A DNA stretch of 64,000 bases from Senegalia massiliensis. GTDB lineage: Bacteria; Bacillota; Clostridia; Tissierellales; SIT17. The notes under the pieces are model-generated. The model worked only from the letters and a program-made list of their open reading frames with translations. It ran no database searches and was not told where the DNA came from. The position numbers were made by a program, and so were the translations under genes. This document shows, piece after piece, positions 51,460-61,365 of the stretch; position 1 is the first letter of the stretch, and each line of letters starts with the position of its first letter. Location of the stretch: assembly GCF_009911265.1 (NCBI RefSeq), contig NZ_QXXA01000004.1, positions 248,001 through 312,000 of the forward strand, in the 5' to 3' direction.

Positions 51460-54400
51460 TTATATTAAATTTTCTTTTTTAAGATATTTAGTAAAGCTCT
51501 TTGTTAAATTATTTGTATTTATGTCCTCAATAAAGAATATTCCATTTTCTACATTTTTCAATTCTGCTTTTTTACTTTTAGTATTAAAGCCGTCTATATA
51601 AAGTACTCTATTACTCCCTATTGGCCAATATACATCTTTATCATCTGTTTTTGTAAGTCCAAAGTAATTAAAATTTGATTTTTCAATATCAAGTAATATT
51701 TCTCTAGCACTTGAATAATCAAAATTCTTACCTAATATATTTGAAAGCTTCATTATTACTTGCCAATTTTCATAGTTTACCAAAGGTTTTATAGCTTTCT
51801 TTAAACTTTGAATCTTTCTTTCAGTATTAGTTATTGTACCACTTGTTTCAGCAAATCCAACTGCTGGTAGTACTACATCAGCTCTTTTAGCTGTATCAGT
51901 AAGATGTGTATCTTGAACCATTAAAAATTCTAAATTTTCAAGATTCACATTCAACATATCTTCTCCAAATACTAATAATCCTTTTATATTCTTATTTTCA
52001 ATATTATCTTTTAGATAATCATACCCTTTAGTTATTCCCATATCTTTAAGACCTTGACTATTAGTATTTTGTTTTAATTGAATTATACCATTTCTAGGTC
52101 TTGCAATATGTCCAGTAATAGCTGCCATATTTGCAAGTAAAATTGCTGCATCTGATGTAATTGTTTTTTGTTCAAATACTATCATAGCATTTTTTGATTT
52201 CCCATAAAAACTAGCTATCTTTTTAGCCTCATTACTCACCTCTATATCAGATAAATTTTCTTTTAAATCATCCAATCCTATATAATTATCTTTATCAGAT
52301 ATTAAATTCTCATCAATAATTGATTTTAATATCTCTTTTAAAAACTTTACATCATTTTTAGTATGAACAGCAATACTAGATAACTTAGTAAGACCAGTTT
52401 CATTAGGACTTATAGATAGTAGTTTTGCACCTTGTTCTACTACTTTTTTTATCTTAAATCCTGCTATAGGGTGTTTTTTCATAACATTTGATTCAACTAA
52501 TAATATAGTATCAACACCTGAAAGTTCATCAAATGTATTTGTAGATGCATCATATCCAAATACTTCCTCAATTCCACCTCTATGACTATTAAATGATCCT
52601 ATATTGCTAGTATTCAATACTTCTTTACCTAATTTAGATGCTAAATACATATCTTCATTTGTATATCTATCTGAAATAGATATTGCTACTGTATCATTAC
52701 CATACAATAATCCTAAACTTTGAGTTTTCTTTGCTGTAAAAAGTAATGCTTCTTCCCATGATGCTTCTTCTAATTTCCCTTTTTTTCTAATTAAAGGTTT
52801 TGTGATTCTTTTTCCTATATTTTTTAAATCAAATCCAAATCTTCCTTTTGCACAAAGAAGACCATTATCAATAGATGAATCATTTTTAGGTAATGATTTA
52901 ACTAATAAATCGCCTTTAGTATTTAAATCTAAGTTACATCCTATACTACAATGTGAACATACAGTAGAAGTTGATTTTGTTTTAAGTGGAACTGACTTTT
53001 CAATTGAAAGCCTTTCTTGAAGTGCCCCAGTAGGACATACACTTATACACATGCCACAACTCACACAATCTGTTTCTTGTAGTGTCTTACCAAATGCAGG
53101 TTGTACTATTGTATCAAATCCTCTATCTATTAATCCTAAAGCATTTGATTTTACTACATCTTCACAAATTCTAACACATAAACCACATAATATACATTTA
53201 TCTGAATTTCTAATTATAAAGGGATGATTATCATTATTTTGTCTGTTATGCATTTCACCTGATAATCTTTCAGGTTCTACTTTATATTCATTAGAATAAT
53301 GAAGTAACTTACATTCAAATAAATCACCACACCCACATTCTAAACAACGCATAGCTTCTCTTTTTGCATCTTCCTCTGAATAACCTTTTACTATTTCTTC
53401 AAAGTTTCTCTTTCTTATATCTGGTTCTAAAGATTCCATTCTTGGCCTATGCTCTATTTCTCTATCAGAGAATTCTTCTATATTTACTTCTTCTCTTGTA
53501 ACATAAAAAGGCTTTTTATAACTAATAGTTTTCCCTTCAAGATAGCTATTTATAACTTCTACAGCTTTTTTAGCTTCACCAATAGCTGCTATTGCAATAT
53601 CTGGTCCTTTATTTGTAGCATCCCCACCTGCAAACACACCTTCTATATTTGTAAGAAATGAATTTTCATCTGCAGAAATAGTACCTCTTTTAGTAAATTC
53701 TAAATCTTCAAATCCCTCTATATCTACAGACTGACCAATTGATGCTATTACAGAATCCACTTCTATTATTTCTTCTTCACCTTCTATTGGAATTGGTCGC
53801 CTTCTTCCTCTTGAATCTTTTTCTCCAAGTTCCATTTTTTGAAGACGTATTTTTGATGCTTTCCCATTATTCCCAATAATCTCTATAGGACTTACTAAAA
53901 ATTTAAAATTAACCCCTTCTTCTAATGCTTCTTCTACTTCTACTGCTTCTGCTGGCATTTGTACTTTTGTTCTTCTATATAATGCATATACCTCTTTTGC
54001 ACCTAATCTAATAGCTGTTCTACAAGCATCCATAGCAGTGTTACCTCCACCAACTACTGCTATTTTATCACCAGTTCTAATAGGTTTATTCAATGCAAAT
54101 TTATTTAAAAATTCTATTCCCCCAACTACTCCTTCTAAATCTTCTCCTGGACAGTTTAATTTTGTACTATTCCAAGCACCTATTGCAATATATACTGCAT
54201 CATATTTTTCCCTTAAATGTTCTAACTTTATGTCTCTGCCTACCTTTATATTTGTAAGCATTTCTACCCCCATATTATTTATAAGCTCTATTTCTTTGTT
54301 TAATACTTCTTTTGGGAGTCTATATTGAGGTATTCCATATCTAAGCATACCTCCAAGTTTTGGCATAGATTCATATATAGTTGCTTTATGTCCTTCTTTA

Positions 54401-55038
54401 GCCAAAAAATATGCAGCTGTAAGTCCACTAGGTCCTCCTCCAATTATTGCTACTGATTTTCCTGTAGATGACTTTATTTCTGGCATAAATTGTTCTTTAT
54501 CATTTAAATCAATATCTCCTACAAAACTCTTCAAAAATGCAATTGAGACTGGATCATCTAGTGTTTCTCTTCTACATGCTGTCTCACATGGATGAGGACA
54601 CACTCTACCTATACTTGCAGGAAGTGGTAACTTTTCTTTTATAAGTTCTACTGCCTCTTTATACTGTCCATTAGCAATAAGTCCTACATAGCCTTGACAA
54701 TCTGTATCCCCAGGGCAAGCCAAAGTACAAGGTGCCTTACAATCACCAGTATGATCAGAAAGTAATAATTCAAGAGCTATTTTTCTTGACTCTCTTACTT
54801 TTTTTGTATTTGTAGAAATTATCATTCCATCTGATGCTACTGTGGCACAAGACCTTAACAATTTATTCATTCCTTCTAATTCCACCATACATAATCCACA
54901 TGATCCATATGGTTCAACTCTTTCATCATGACAAAGTGTTGGTATTTCAATATTATTAGATTTAGCTATTTCTAAAATTGTTTGTCCACTATGACCCATT
55001 ACTTCAATTCCATTTATATTCAGCCTAATTTTATTCAT
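51460..55038 (-). CDS. NuoG-like large subunit with GltD/NfnB-type flavin domain
   Basis: 1,192 residues in four modules. 1-75 is a 2Fe-2S ferredoxin (Cys36, 47, 50, 64). A cysteine-rich linker (HTGDCKAPCTLAC) leads to a GltD/NfnB-like FAD/NAD(P)H domain (about 190-500: GGGPSGLTAAYFLAKEGH, VVGGGNTAMDACR). Two 4Fe-4S sites follow (CILCGLCVRIC, CVSCGMCISVC). The last third is a molybdopterin-oxidoreductase fold starting with CSHCSIGC and LCAKGRFG. Where formate dehydrogenases carry a catalytic Cys or Sec, it reads SFNSHRGG, so this part may be structural, as in NuoG. With the two next genes it probably forms an electron-bifurcating or transhydrogenase complex. Confidence 0.8.
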   Translation of the reverse strand: MNKIRLNINGIEVMGHSGQTILEIAKSNNIEIPTLCHDERVEPYGSCGLCMVELEGMNKLLRSCATVASDGMIISTNTKKVRESRKIALELLLSDHTGDCKAPCTLACPGDTDCQGYVGLIANGQYKEAVELIKEKLPLPASIGRVCPHPCETACRRETLDDPVSIAFLKSFVGDIDLNDKEQFMPEIKSSTGKSVAIIGGGPSGLTAAYFLAKEGHKATIYESMPKLGGMLRYGIPQYRLPKEVLNKEIELINNMGVEMLTNIKVGRDIKLEHLREKYDAVYIAIGAWNSTKLNCPGEDLEGVVGGIEFLNKFALNKPIRTGDKIAVVGGGNTAMDACRTAIRLGAKEVYALYRRTKVQMPAEAVEVEEALEEGVNFKFLVSPIEIIGNNGKASKIRLQKMELGEKDSRGRRRPIPIEGEEEIIEVDSVIASIGQSVDIEGFEDLEFTKRGTISADENSFLTNIEGVFAGGDATNKGPDIAIAAIGEAKKAVEVINSYLEGKTISYKKPFYVTREEVNIEEFSDREIEHRPRMESLEPDIRKRNFEEIVKGYSEEDAKREAMRCLECGCGDLFECKLLHYSNEYKVEPERLSGEMHNRQNNDNHPFIIRNSDKCILCGLCVRICEDVVKSNALGLIDRGFDTIVQPAFGKTLQETDCVSCGMCISVCPTGALQERLSIEKSVPLKTKSTSTVCSHCSIGCNLDLNTKGDLLVKSLPKNDSSIDNGLLCAKGRFGFDLKNIGKRITKPLIRKKGKLEEASWEEALLFTAKKTQSLGLLYGNDTVAISISDRYTNEDMYLASKLGKEVLNTSNIGSFNSHRGGIEEVFGYDASTNTFDELSGVDTILLVESNVMKKHPIAGFKIKKVVEQGAKLLSISPNETGLTKLSSIAVHTKNDVKFLKEILKSIIDENLISDKDNYIGLDDLKENLSDIEVSNEAKKIASFYGKSKNAMIVFEQKTITSDAAILLANMAAITGHIARPRNGIIQLKQNTNSQGLKDMGITKGYDYLKDNIENKNIKGLLVFGEDMLNVNLENLEFLMVQDTHLTDTAKRADVVLPAVGFAETSGTITNTERKIQSLKKAIKPLVNYENWQVIMKLSNILGKNFDYSSAREILLDIEKSNFNYFGLTKTDDKDVYWPIGSNRVLYIDGFNTKSKKAELKNVENGIFFIEDINTNNLTKSFTKYLKKENLI

Positions 55039-55059
55039 AATTTACGCCCCCTTCACAAA

Positions 55060-56808
55060 CTAACCAATTTTTATAGCACTAAATTTACACATTTCCATAC
55101 ATTTTCCACATTTAATACATTTATCTAAATCTATTATATGAACTAATTTTTTCTCTCCAGATATAGCTTCTACAGGACAATTTCTTTTACAAAGTCCACA
55201 TCCAATACATTTATTTTCTGAAATACTATATTCAACTAATTCCTTACATGCTTTTGAAGGACATTTTTTATCATGAATGTGAGCTTCATATTCATCACGG
55301 AAATATCTTATAGTGCTAAGTACTGGATTTGGTGCAGTTTGTCCTAGTCCACACAGTGAACCTTCTTTTATTTTTGTACCTAATTCTTCTAAAAGTTCTA
55401 TATCTCCAATTTTCCCTTTCCCTTCACAAATTCTAGTTAATATTTCAAGCATTCTTTTAGTACCTAATCTGCATTGAATACACTTACCACATGATTCTTT
55501 TCTAGTAAAATCTAAGAAAAATCTTGCCATATCTACCATACAAGTTGTTTCATCCATTACTACCATTCCACCTGAACCCATTATAGCGCCAATTTTAGAT
55601 ATTGATTCATAGTCAACGGAAGTATCTAAAAGGTGTTTTGGTATACAGCCTCCTGATGGTCCTCCCATTTGTACAGCTTTAAATTCTCTATCTTCTTTTA
55701 TTCCTCCACCTATTTCATGTATTACATCTCTTAAAGTTATTCCCATAGGAACTTCTACAAGTCCACCTTTTTTTATTTTTCCAGTTAAAGCAAATACTTT
55801 TGTACCTTTACTATTTTCAGTCCCAAGGTTTGCAAAGGTTTTCCCTCCGTTTAATATTATATAAGCTACATTTGCCAATGTTTCAACATTATTTATATTA
55901 GTTGGTTTATTCCAATATCCCTTTTGTGCTGGAAAAGGTGGTTTTAATCTAGGCATTCCACGTTCACCTTGAAGAGATTCTAAAAGTGCAGTTTCTTCAC
56001 CACAAACAAAAGCTCCTGCACCAGCTTTTATTCTTAAACTGAATTTAAAATTTTCTCCAAATATATTTTCACCTAAATAACCCTTTTTTTCTGCCTCATT
56101 AATTGCATTACTAAGACGCTTTATAGCAAGTGGATACTCTGCTCTTACATATACTATACCTTCATCTGCACCCATGGCATATCCATTTATTATCATACCT
56201 TCAATTAATCTATGTGGATCTCCTTCTAATATGCTTCTATCCATAAATGCACCAGGATCTCCTTCATCTGCATTACATACTACATATTTTTTATTTCCAG
56301 GGGAATTTTTTGCTGCGTTCCATTTAAACCAAGTAGGAAATCCAGCTCCACCTCTCCCTTTTAAGCCTGATATTTTAATCTCATCAATTACCTCATCAGG
56401 ACTCATATCCTTTAAAACCTTTTCAAGAGCTTTGTACCCGTCTGTATTTATATATTCATCTATGCTTTCAGGATTTATATTACCACAATTTTTAAGAGCA
56501 ACACGATTTTGTTTTGATAGTATTTCTATATCTTTTTTATCAATAGTAAATTCATTCACAGAAATGTTATCTGTATATATATTATTAAGTAGTATACTAA
56601 CTTTATTTTCATCCATATTAACAAATGTAATTTTTTTACCTTCATGTATAACATCTATAATAGGCTCTAAATAACACATTCCTATACAACCAGTAGATGA
56701 TAATTCTATATCTAAATTATTATTTTTTATCTCGTATGATAATTTATCATATACCTTATTTGCACCAGCAGCTATACCACAACTACCTTGCCCTACTATT
56801 ATCTTCAT
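55060..56808 (-). CDS. NuoF/HydB-like NADH-binding flavoprotein subunit
   Basis: A 582-residue protein. An N-terminal thioredoxin-like 2Fe-2S domain (SCGIAAGANK, STGCIGMC) is followed by the NuoF core (SGLKGRGGAGFPTWFKW for FMN/NADH, GAGAFVCGEETALLESLQG). KESCGKCIQCRLGTKRML holds the 4Fe-4S ligands. A C-terminal two-cluster ferredoxin (CIGCGLCKRNC, CIKCGKCMEMC) ends it. This HydB-type layout occurs in bifurcating hydrogenases and transhydrogenases. GGGGGCATAAAA precedes the ATG. No hydrogenase catalytic subunit is nearby. Confidence 0.9.
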   Translation of the reverse strand: MKIIVGQGSCGIAAGANKVYDKLSYEIKNNNLDIELSSTGCIGMCYLEPIIDVIHEGKKITFVNMDENKVSILLNNIYTDNISVNEFTIDKKDIEILSKQNRVALKNCGNINPESIDEYINTDGYKALEKVLKDMSPDEVIDEIKISGLKGRGGAGFPTWFKWNAAKNSPGNKKYVVCNADEGDPGAFMDRSILEGDPHRLIEGMIINGYAMGADEGIVYVRAEYPLAIKRLSNAINEAEKKGYLGENIFGENFKFSLRIKAGAGAFVCGEETALLESLQGERGMPRLKPPFPAQKGYWNKPTNINNVETLANVAYIILNGGKTFANLGTENSKGTKVFALTGKIKKGGLVEVPMGITLRDVIHEIGGGIKEDREFKAVQMGGPSGGCIPKHLLDTSVDYESISKIGAIMGSGGMVVMDETTCMVDMARFFLDFTRKESCGKCIQCRLGTKRMLEILTRICEGKGKIGDIELLEELGTKIKEGSLCGLGQTAPNPVLSTIRYFRDEYEAHIHDKKCPSKACKELVEYSISENKCIGCGLCKRNCPVEAISGEKKLVHIIDLDKCIKCGKCMEMCKFSAIKIG

Positions 56809-56810
56809 TT

Positions 56811-57335
56811 TTATGCCCCCTTTCTTTTGCTCTTTTCCTTTATACTTCTAATAATTTGTTTTGCTTTTTCAGCAGTTAGATTTCCAAATGTATCATCATT
56901 TATCATCATAACTGGAGACAAGCTACAACATCCAAGACAAGCTACATTTATAAGTGTAAAAAGTCCATCATCAGTAGTTTCTCCATCTTTTATATTTAAT
57001 TCATCAAATATTGATTCTTCTATTGTTTTAGAACCATTTACATGACAAGCTGTTCCCTGACAAAGCATTATCATATTCTCTCCTACAGGATTTAATCTAA
57101 ACTGTGTATAAAATGTAGCAACCCCATGAATTTTGGCAGGCTTTACACCTGTTTTAAGTGATATATAATTTAATATATCAATAGGAAGATAATTATATTT
57201 TTCTTGAACTTCTTGAAGTATGCTAATAAGAGTGCCTTTTCTACCATCATATTTCTTTAAAATTAAATCAATATTATTCTTGTCTTCTTTTGAAATGTCT
57301 GTAAAAATAAATTTTTCTTTTTGACAACAACCCAT
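56811..57335 (-). CDS. NuoE-like 2Fe-2S subunit
   Basis: About 174 residues. LISILQEVQEKYNYLP and KIHGVATFYTQFRL match the N-terminal helical part of NuoE. CQGTACHVNG and NVACLGCCSLSPVM hold the four cysteines of the 2Fe-2S cluster. It passes electrons between the NuoF-like and NuoG-like partners. The start at 57335 is preferred because AAGGGGATG is at proper spacing; the ATG at 57344 has none. It is the first gene of the three-subunit operon. Confidence 0.92.
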   Translation of the reverse strand: MGCCQKEKFIFTDISKEDKNNIDLILKKYDGRKGTLISILQEVQEKYNYLPIDILNYISLKTGVKPAKIHGVATFYTQFRLNPVGENMIMLCQGTACHVNGSKTIEESIFDELNIKDGETTDDGLFTLINVACLGCCSLSPVMMINDDTFGNLTAEKAKQIIRSIKEKSKRKGA

Positions 57336-57359
57336 TTTATACATCCCCTTTATATAATT

Positions 57360-58241
57360 TTAATTATTACCTAGAATATCTTTTGCAATTTTTTTACCAG
57401 TAGGAGTAGCAGCAAGTCCTCCCAAAGCAGTTTCTCTTAGAGAAACTGGAAGAGACCTTCCAACATTATACATTGCTTCTACTACTTCATCAAAAGGTAT
57501 GATACTTTTTATTCCAGCCAGAGCCATATCAGCTGATATAAGTGCATTTGTAGCTCCAATTGCATTCCTCTTAACACATGGACTTTCTACAAGACCTGCT
57601 ATAGGATCACATACTAATCCTAATATATTTTTTATAGTCATAGATGCAGCTTCTAAAGATTCACTTGGTTCCCCTCCTTCAATTTCAACAAGAGCCGCTG
57701 CTGCCATAGCTGCTGCTGATCCTGTTTCTGCTTGACATCCTCCATCTGCTCCTGCTACTGTAGCATTTTTTGTAATAATATATCCTATAGCAGAAGCTGT
57801 AAAGAGAGCTTTTATTAACTTATCATCTTCTACCCTGTATTCATCTTTCATCATATATAATACTCCTGGTACTATTCCAGATGATCCAGCTGTAGGAGCT
57901 GCCACAATTTGCCCCATAGTAACATTTACTTCTAAAACTGCCATAGCTGCTGCCACTGCTTTCATTGTTCTTTTACCAGAAAGAGTATTTGAATTCATAT
58001 ATCTTTCTCTAAGTTTTTTAGCATCTCCACCAACAAGTCCCCCCATTGATTTCAAACTGCTATTCAAACCTTTTTCTACTGAATTAATCATAGTAATTAA
58101 ATTTTCTCTCATAATTTCAAAAATTTCATCATATTTTTTTTCAGAATTTTCAACTTCTCTTTCTATCATTACTTCCCAAATTTTTTTATCTTCTTTTTTA
58201 CATATATTTAAAAGTTCTTTTCCATCTTTAAAATTATACAT
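57360..58241 (-). CDS. sdaAA: L-serine dehydratase, alpha subunit
   Basis: A 293-residue 4Fe-4S enzyme subunit. GADGGCQAETGSAAAMAAAALVE and VCDPIAGLVESPCVKRN carry the cluster cysteines. GGLVGGDAKKLRERY is the N-terminal signature. With SdaAB it converts L-serine to pyruvate and ammonia, feeding the pyruvate formate-lyase route. AATGAGGTAAG precedes the ATG; the beta gene ends 15 bases earlier. Confidence 0.96.
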   Translation of the reverse strand: MYNFKDGKELLNICKKEDKKIWEVMIEREVENSEKKYDEIFEIMRENLITMINSVEKGLNSSLKSMGGLVGGDAKKLRERYMNSNTLSGKRTMKAVAAAMAVLEVNVTMGQIVAAPTAGSSGIVPGVLYMMKDEYRVEDDKLIKALFTASAIGYIITKNATVAGADGGCQAETGSAAAMAAAALVEIEGGEPSESLEAASMTIKNILGLVCDPIAGLVESPCVKRNAIGATNALISADMALAGIKSIIPFDEVVEAMYNVGRSLPVSLRETALGGLAATPTGKKIAKDILGNN

Positions 58242-58256
58242 TTACTTACCTCATTT

Positions 58257-58928
58257 CTATAAAGAATCTATAACATAAACATCTTCCACATTTCCCGAGG
58301 AATCTTTTATAGATTTTATAAGTTTATCTGAAAGTTTATTATCACATTCTAAAACCATAAGTGCATCTTTTCCTTTACTTTGTCTGTATACACTCATAAA
58401 GGCTATATTTATATCTTCATCAGCTAATACTTTTGTTATTTTTGTAATTACACCAGGACCATCTATATGTTTAACTATAAGTGTTGGATATTCTCCTACA
58501 AACTCTAATTTCATACCATTTATTTCAGTAATTTTTATATTACCACCACCTATAGAAGAACCCATAAGTTCTACTATTTTACCATTGGATTGATATATTA
58601 AAAATTTTACTGTATTAGGATGAGCATCTCCTAAATCAGTAGGTATAAAATTATAATTAATTCCTTTTTTATTTGCAATTTCTAAGGAATTTTTTAGATT
58701 TTCATCATATTCTGTAAATCCCAATAATCCAGCCATTAATGCTCTATCTGTTCCATGACCTCTATAAGTATTTGCAAAAGATCCATGAAGTAAAAAATCC
58801 ACCTTTATTATATCTGCCTTTATAAGCTTTGAAGCAATTCTTGCAAGTCTTGCAGCACCTGCTGTATGAGAACTAGATGGTCCTATCATCTTAGGACCTA
58901 TTACATCAAATGCACTATAATTTTTCAT
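58257..58928 (-). CDS. sdaAB: L-serine dehydratase, beta subunit
   Basis: A 223-residue protein. YSAFDVIGPKMIGPSSSHTAGAARLARIA is the diagnostic N-terminus, and an ACT domain (about 148-220, PTLIVKHIDGPGVITKITKVL) closes it. It is the partner of the next gene. AAGGATGGTG precedes the ATG. Confidence 0.95.
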   Translation of the reverse strand: MKNYSAFDVIGPKMIGPSSSHTAGAARLARIASKLIKADIIKVDFLLHGSFANTYRGHGTDRALMAGLLGFTEYDENLKNSLEIANKKGINYNFIPTDLGDAHPNTVKFLIYQSNGKIVELMGSSIGGGNIKITEINGMKLEFVGEYPTLIVKHIDGPGVITKITKVLADEDINIAFMSVYRQSKGKDALMVLECDNKLSDKLIKSIKDSSGNVEDVYVIDSL

Positions 58929-59111
58929 TTACACCATCCTTATTAGTTAATTATCTCTATTAGTATAACATATTAAACTTTATGCAATAAAGTTATTATT
59001 TTATTAATTATATTTATTGATTTAATTATATTATAATAGTTACTAAAAGTAACAAAAAACATCCTACTAAAGCTACTATCTGTATCCCCTCATACTATAT
59101 ACATATAAAAA

Positions 59112-59135
59112 AGTATACCAAAAAATCAGTATACT
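59112..59135 (-). terminator. Terminator after the TudS-like gene
   Basis: AGTATAC pairs with GTATACT over a ten-base loop, followed on the minus strand by TTTTTTATATG. It lies just past the stop codon of the TudS-like gene and in front of the serine dehydratase operon. Confidence 0.65.
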
Positions 59136-59143
59136 CTTTTATA

Positions 59144-59629
59144 TCATATTTTTATAAAATTTTTAAAGCTTTGTAATATATTTATATCTTTTCCTTCTTC
59201 ATAATTTTCTGGTATATCAAATGTTTTAATGTAAATTTGATTATTCTCCATAGATTTATATAATTCTTCCATGAAAATACCCTTATCTTTTATAGAGTCA
59301 CAAGATGGACTACCTTCTATGCCTAATATTCCAATTATTTCATAGCCATTATTTAAATATTCATCCATTTGTTTAACAATATCATTCACCAAGTTTTTAC
59401 ATAAATTCCTATAATCATATGTATCATATTCTTTCTTAGTCATAGGTGGTCTATTCTCACCTAAAAAAATAAATTCTGGACAAGGAAACTGGATAATTGA
59501 TATATCATTATCTATTATAATTTTTACTATATCATTAAAAGCTCCCTTTGACCTTTCCCAATCTCGAATAACTGAATTTTGATTTAATATACAATGAGCC
59601 GTATATATTATTTGTTTTTTTCTATGCAT
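59144..59629 (-). CDS. TudS/DUF523-related putative desulfidase (CD3072-like)
   Basis: A 161-residue protein. YTAHCILNQNSV, FPCPEFIFLGENRPPMTKKEYDTYDYRNLC and GIEGSPSCDS carry conserved cysteines matching the TudS-related group named after Clostridioides CD3072. TudS removes sulfur from thiouracil with a 4Fe-4S cluster; the substrate here is unknown. The start overlaps the end of the ECF S component gene by eight bases, so they are translated together, as for CD3073. Confidence 0.72.
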   Translation of the reverse strand: MHRKKQIIYTAHCILNQNSVIRDWERSKGAFNDIVKIIIDNDISIIQFPCPEFIFLGENRPPMTKKEYDTYDYRNLCKNLVNDIVKQMDEYLNNGYEIIGILGIEGSPSCDSIKDKGIFMEELYKSMENNQIYIKTFDIPENYEEGKDINILQSFKNFIKI

Positions 59630-60200
59630 TTTGATTACTCTTTTGATATGCTCTTAAATTCAAAGGTAAATACTGAATTACAAATACAACTAATATACAA
59701 CTAGCTATTTTGTCAATAATATTACCCGTAATTCTAGGAATAAATGCAGCTGTAAAAATCTTCTGTCCACTTGCAAGTAGCCATGCAAATATAACATCTG
59801 TGCCTCCACCTGTTACTCCTCCATAAACTAAAACTGCAATTGGAGTTCCTATTAAAGGGGCTATAATTGATAATATAATACCTGTCACAATTGCAATTTT
59901 AAGATTAAATCTATATTTTTTAGCTATAAGTCCCACAATTAATCCTATAGCTATATTTACAATTGCAAAGGGGATATTTTTAGGGTTTGTTATCATTCCT
60001 TGTATTATATTTGTAAGTCCTCCTGTCATTGCACCAGCAAATGGCCCAAGTACAACTGCTACAAAAATTGTACCTATAGTATCTAAAAATAATAAAGGTA
60101 TTTGTATGAATTGTATTACTGTACCAAAAACAATATTTATTACGATTCCTAATGATGCAATAACCATAGAATTTGTTGAATTAAACACATTACTTTTCAT
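59622..60200 (-). CDS. ECF transporter S component (CD3073-like)
   Basis: A 192-residue protein with six hydrophobic segments: MVIASLGIVINIVFGTVIQF, TIGTIFVAVVLGPFAGAMTGGLTNIIQG, and GTPIAVLVYGGVTGGGTDVIFAWLLASG. The sequence fits S components of the CD3073 type. It lies directly upstream of the TudS-like gene. Together they may import and desulfurate a thiolated base or vitamin, which is inferred from pairing. Confidence 0.75.
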   Translation of the reverse strand: MKSNVFNSTNSMVIASLGIVINIVFGTVIQFIQIPLLFLDTIGTIFVAVVLGPFAGAMTGGLTNIIQGMITNPKNIPFAIVNIAIGLIVGLIAKKYRFNLKIAIVTGIILSIIAPLIGTPIAVLVYGGVTGGGTDVIFAWLLASGQKIFTAAFIPRITGNIIDKIASCILVVFVIQYLPLNLRAYQKSNQNA

Positions 60201-60317
60201 TAAACTCCCTCCTAAATTTTTGATAGTTAAACTAATATCATTATAAATTTAGGATAAATAATAGTAAAATAGAAAATATCTATAATTAGTAGACTTATTA
60301 TACAATTTATAAATAAA

Positions 60318-61169
60318 TTATATCCATTCGTCACTATAATCTTTTATAAAATCATCTATAGTTCTAGGTTTTCTTTTTAATATGTTTTCTGCTGTATCTG
60401 TTACTTTCCTTGCCATTCCAAGTTTAGTAGTTAAATAAAGTACAGTCATTACATTAGCAAATTCCTTTTTAACTCCTCTATTTATCATCTCTTTTCTAAA
60501 TTGTAATAGGCTAGGATTTGAATATTTTATATCCTTTCCTAAAACATTACTCATTTTATTTGCAACTTCATAATAACTTATGGCTTCACATCCTGTTATT
60601 GTATAGGCTCTTTTTCTATGTCCTTTTTCTGTAAGAGTTATACCTATTACTTCACCAATGTCTCTAGTATCAATAAAGCTTACCCTTGCATTTCCACCAG
60701 GAATAAAAATATCATTTCTTTCCTTTATATCTTCTTTATGAGTAGTTGATAGATTTTGCATAAAAAAACTTGGTCTTATAAAGGTATATGGTATATTTGA
60801 TTCTAATATAATTTTTTCTATTTTATGGTGAGGCGGGAAAGGATTTTTTTCTATTCCAAGTAAAGATAGAAATACTATTCTCCTAACAAATTTTTGCTTG
60901 CATCTGTTTATAAATGGTTTAAATATCCTGTTTACATCTGTAAGTTGCGGAGGTCGAACTAAAAAGACTTTATCCATTCCTTCTAATGCACGATTAAATG
61001 TATCCTTTTTTTCAAAATCTAAATGAACTAAATTAATCCCAGGGAATTTTTCTTTATATTTTTCAACATTTCTTACACCAGCTGTAAAATCAATGTTATT
61101 CTTTATAAAATAATCCATTACTGCACTACCTACATTTCCAGATATGCCTGTAAGTAAAATATTTGCCAT
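60318..61169 (-). CDS. NmrA/azoreductase-like NAD(P)-binding protein
   Basis: A 283-residue Rossmann-fold protein: LLTGISGNVGSAVMDYFI binds the dinucleotide, and YTFIRPSFFMQNL and FIDTRDIGEVIG are typical of the NmrA-like atypical SDR group. Without the YxxxK pair, its enzymatic role is uncertain; quinone/azo reductase and redox-sensing members are known. It is monocistronic. Confidence 0.8.
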   Translation of the reverse strand: MANILLTGISGNVGSAVMDYFIKNNIDFTAGVRNVEKYKEKFPGINLVHLDFEKKDTFNRALEGMDKVFLVRPPQLTDVNRIFKPFINRCKQKFVRRIVFLSLLGIEKNPFPPHHKIEKIILESNIPYTFIRPSFFMQNLSTTHKEDIKERNDIFIPGGNARVSFIDTRDIGEVIGITLTEKGHRKRAYTITGCEAISYYEVANKMSNVLGKDIKYSNPSLLQFRKEMINRGVKKEFANVMTVLYLTTKLGMARKVTDTAENILKRKPRTIDDFIKDYSDEWI

Positions 61170-61365
61170 TATATCATCTCCATTTGCTAATAATATGAAT
61201 AATTCTTACCCATTTTATATTGTTTTATTATTTCCTATTATATAAACTTCTGTCAAGTATAACTTTATTTATTATAGGAGGGATTTAATATTATTTTGAA
61301 AAACAAAGACTTTAATTCTAAATTTATAAAACTTCATTTTAGATACAATGAACAAATAACAAAAA

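Noticed and set aside
51460-55038. Selenocysteine formate dehydrogenase
   Set aside because: There is no in-frame TGA in the molybdopterin part and the catalytic position carries neither Cys nor Sec, so a NuoG-like role was preferred.
59038-59095. A hydrophobic frame (IVALVGCFLLLVTIII) on the minus strand upstream of sdaAB
   Set aside because: No ATG, GTG or TTG lies after the GAGGGG ribosome-like site and the frame is closed just upstream, so it was not called as a gene.
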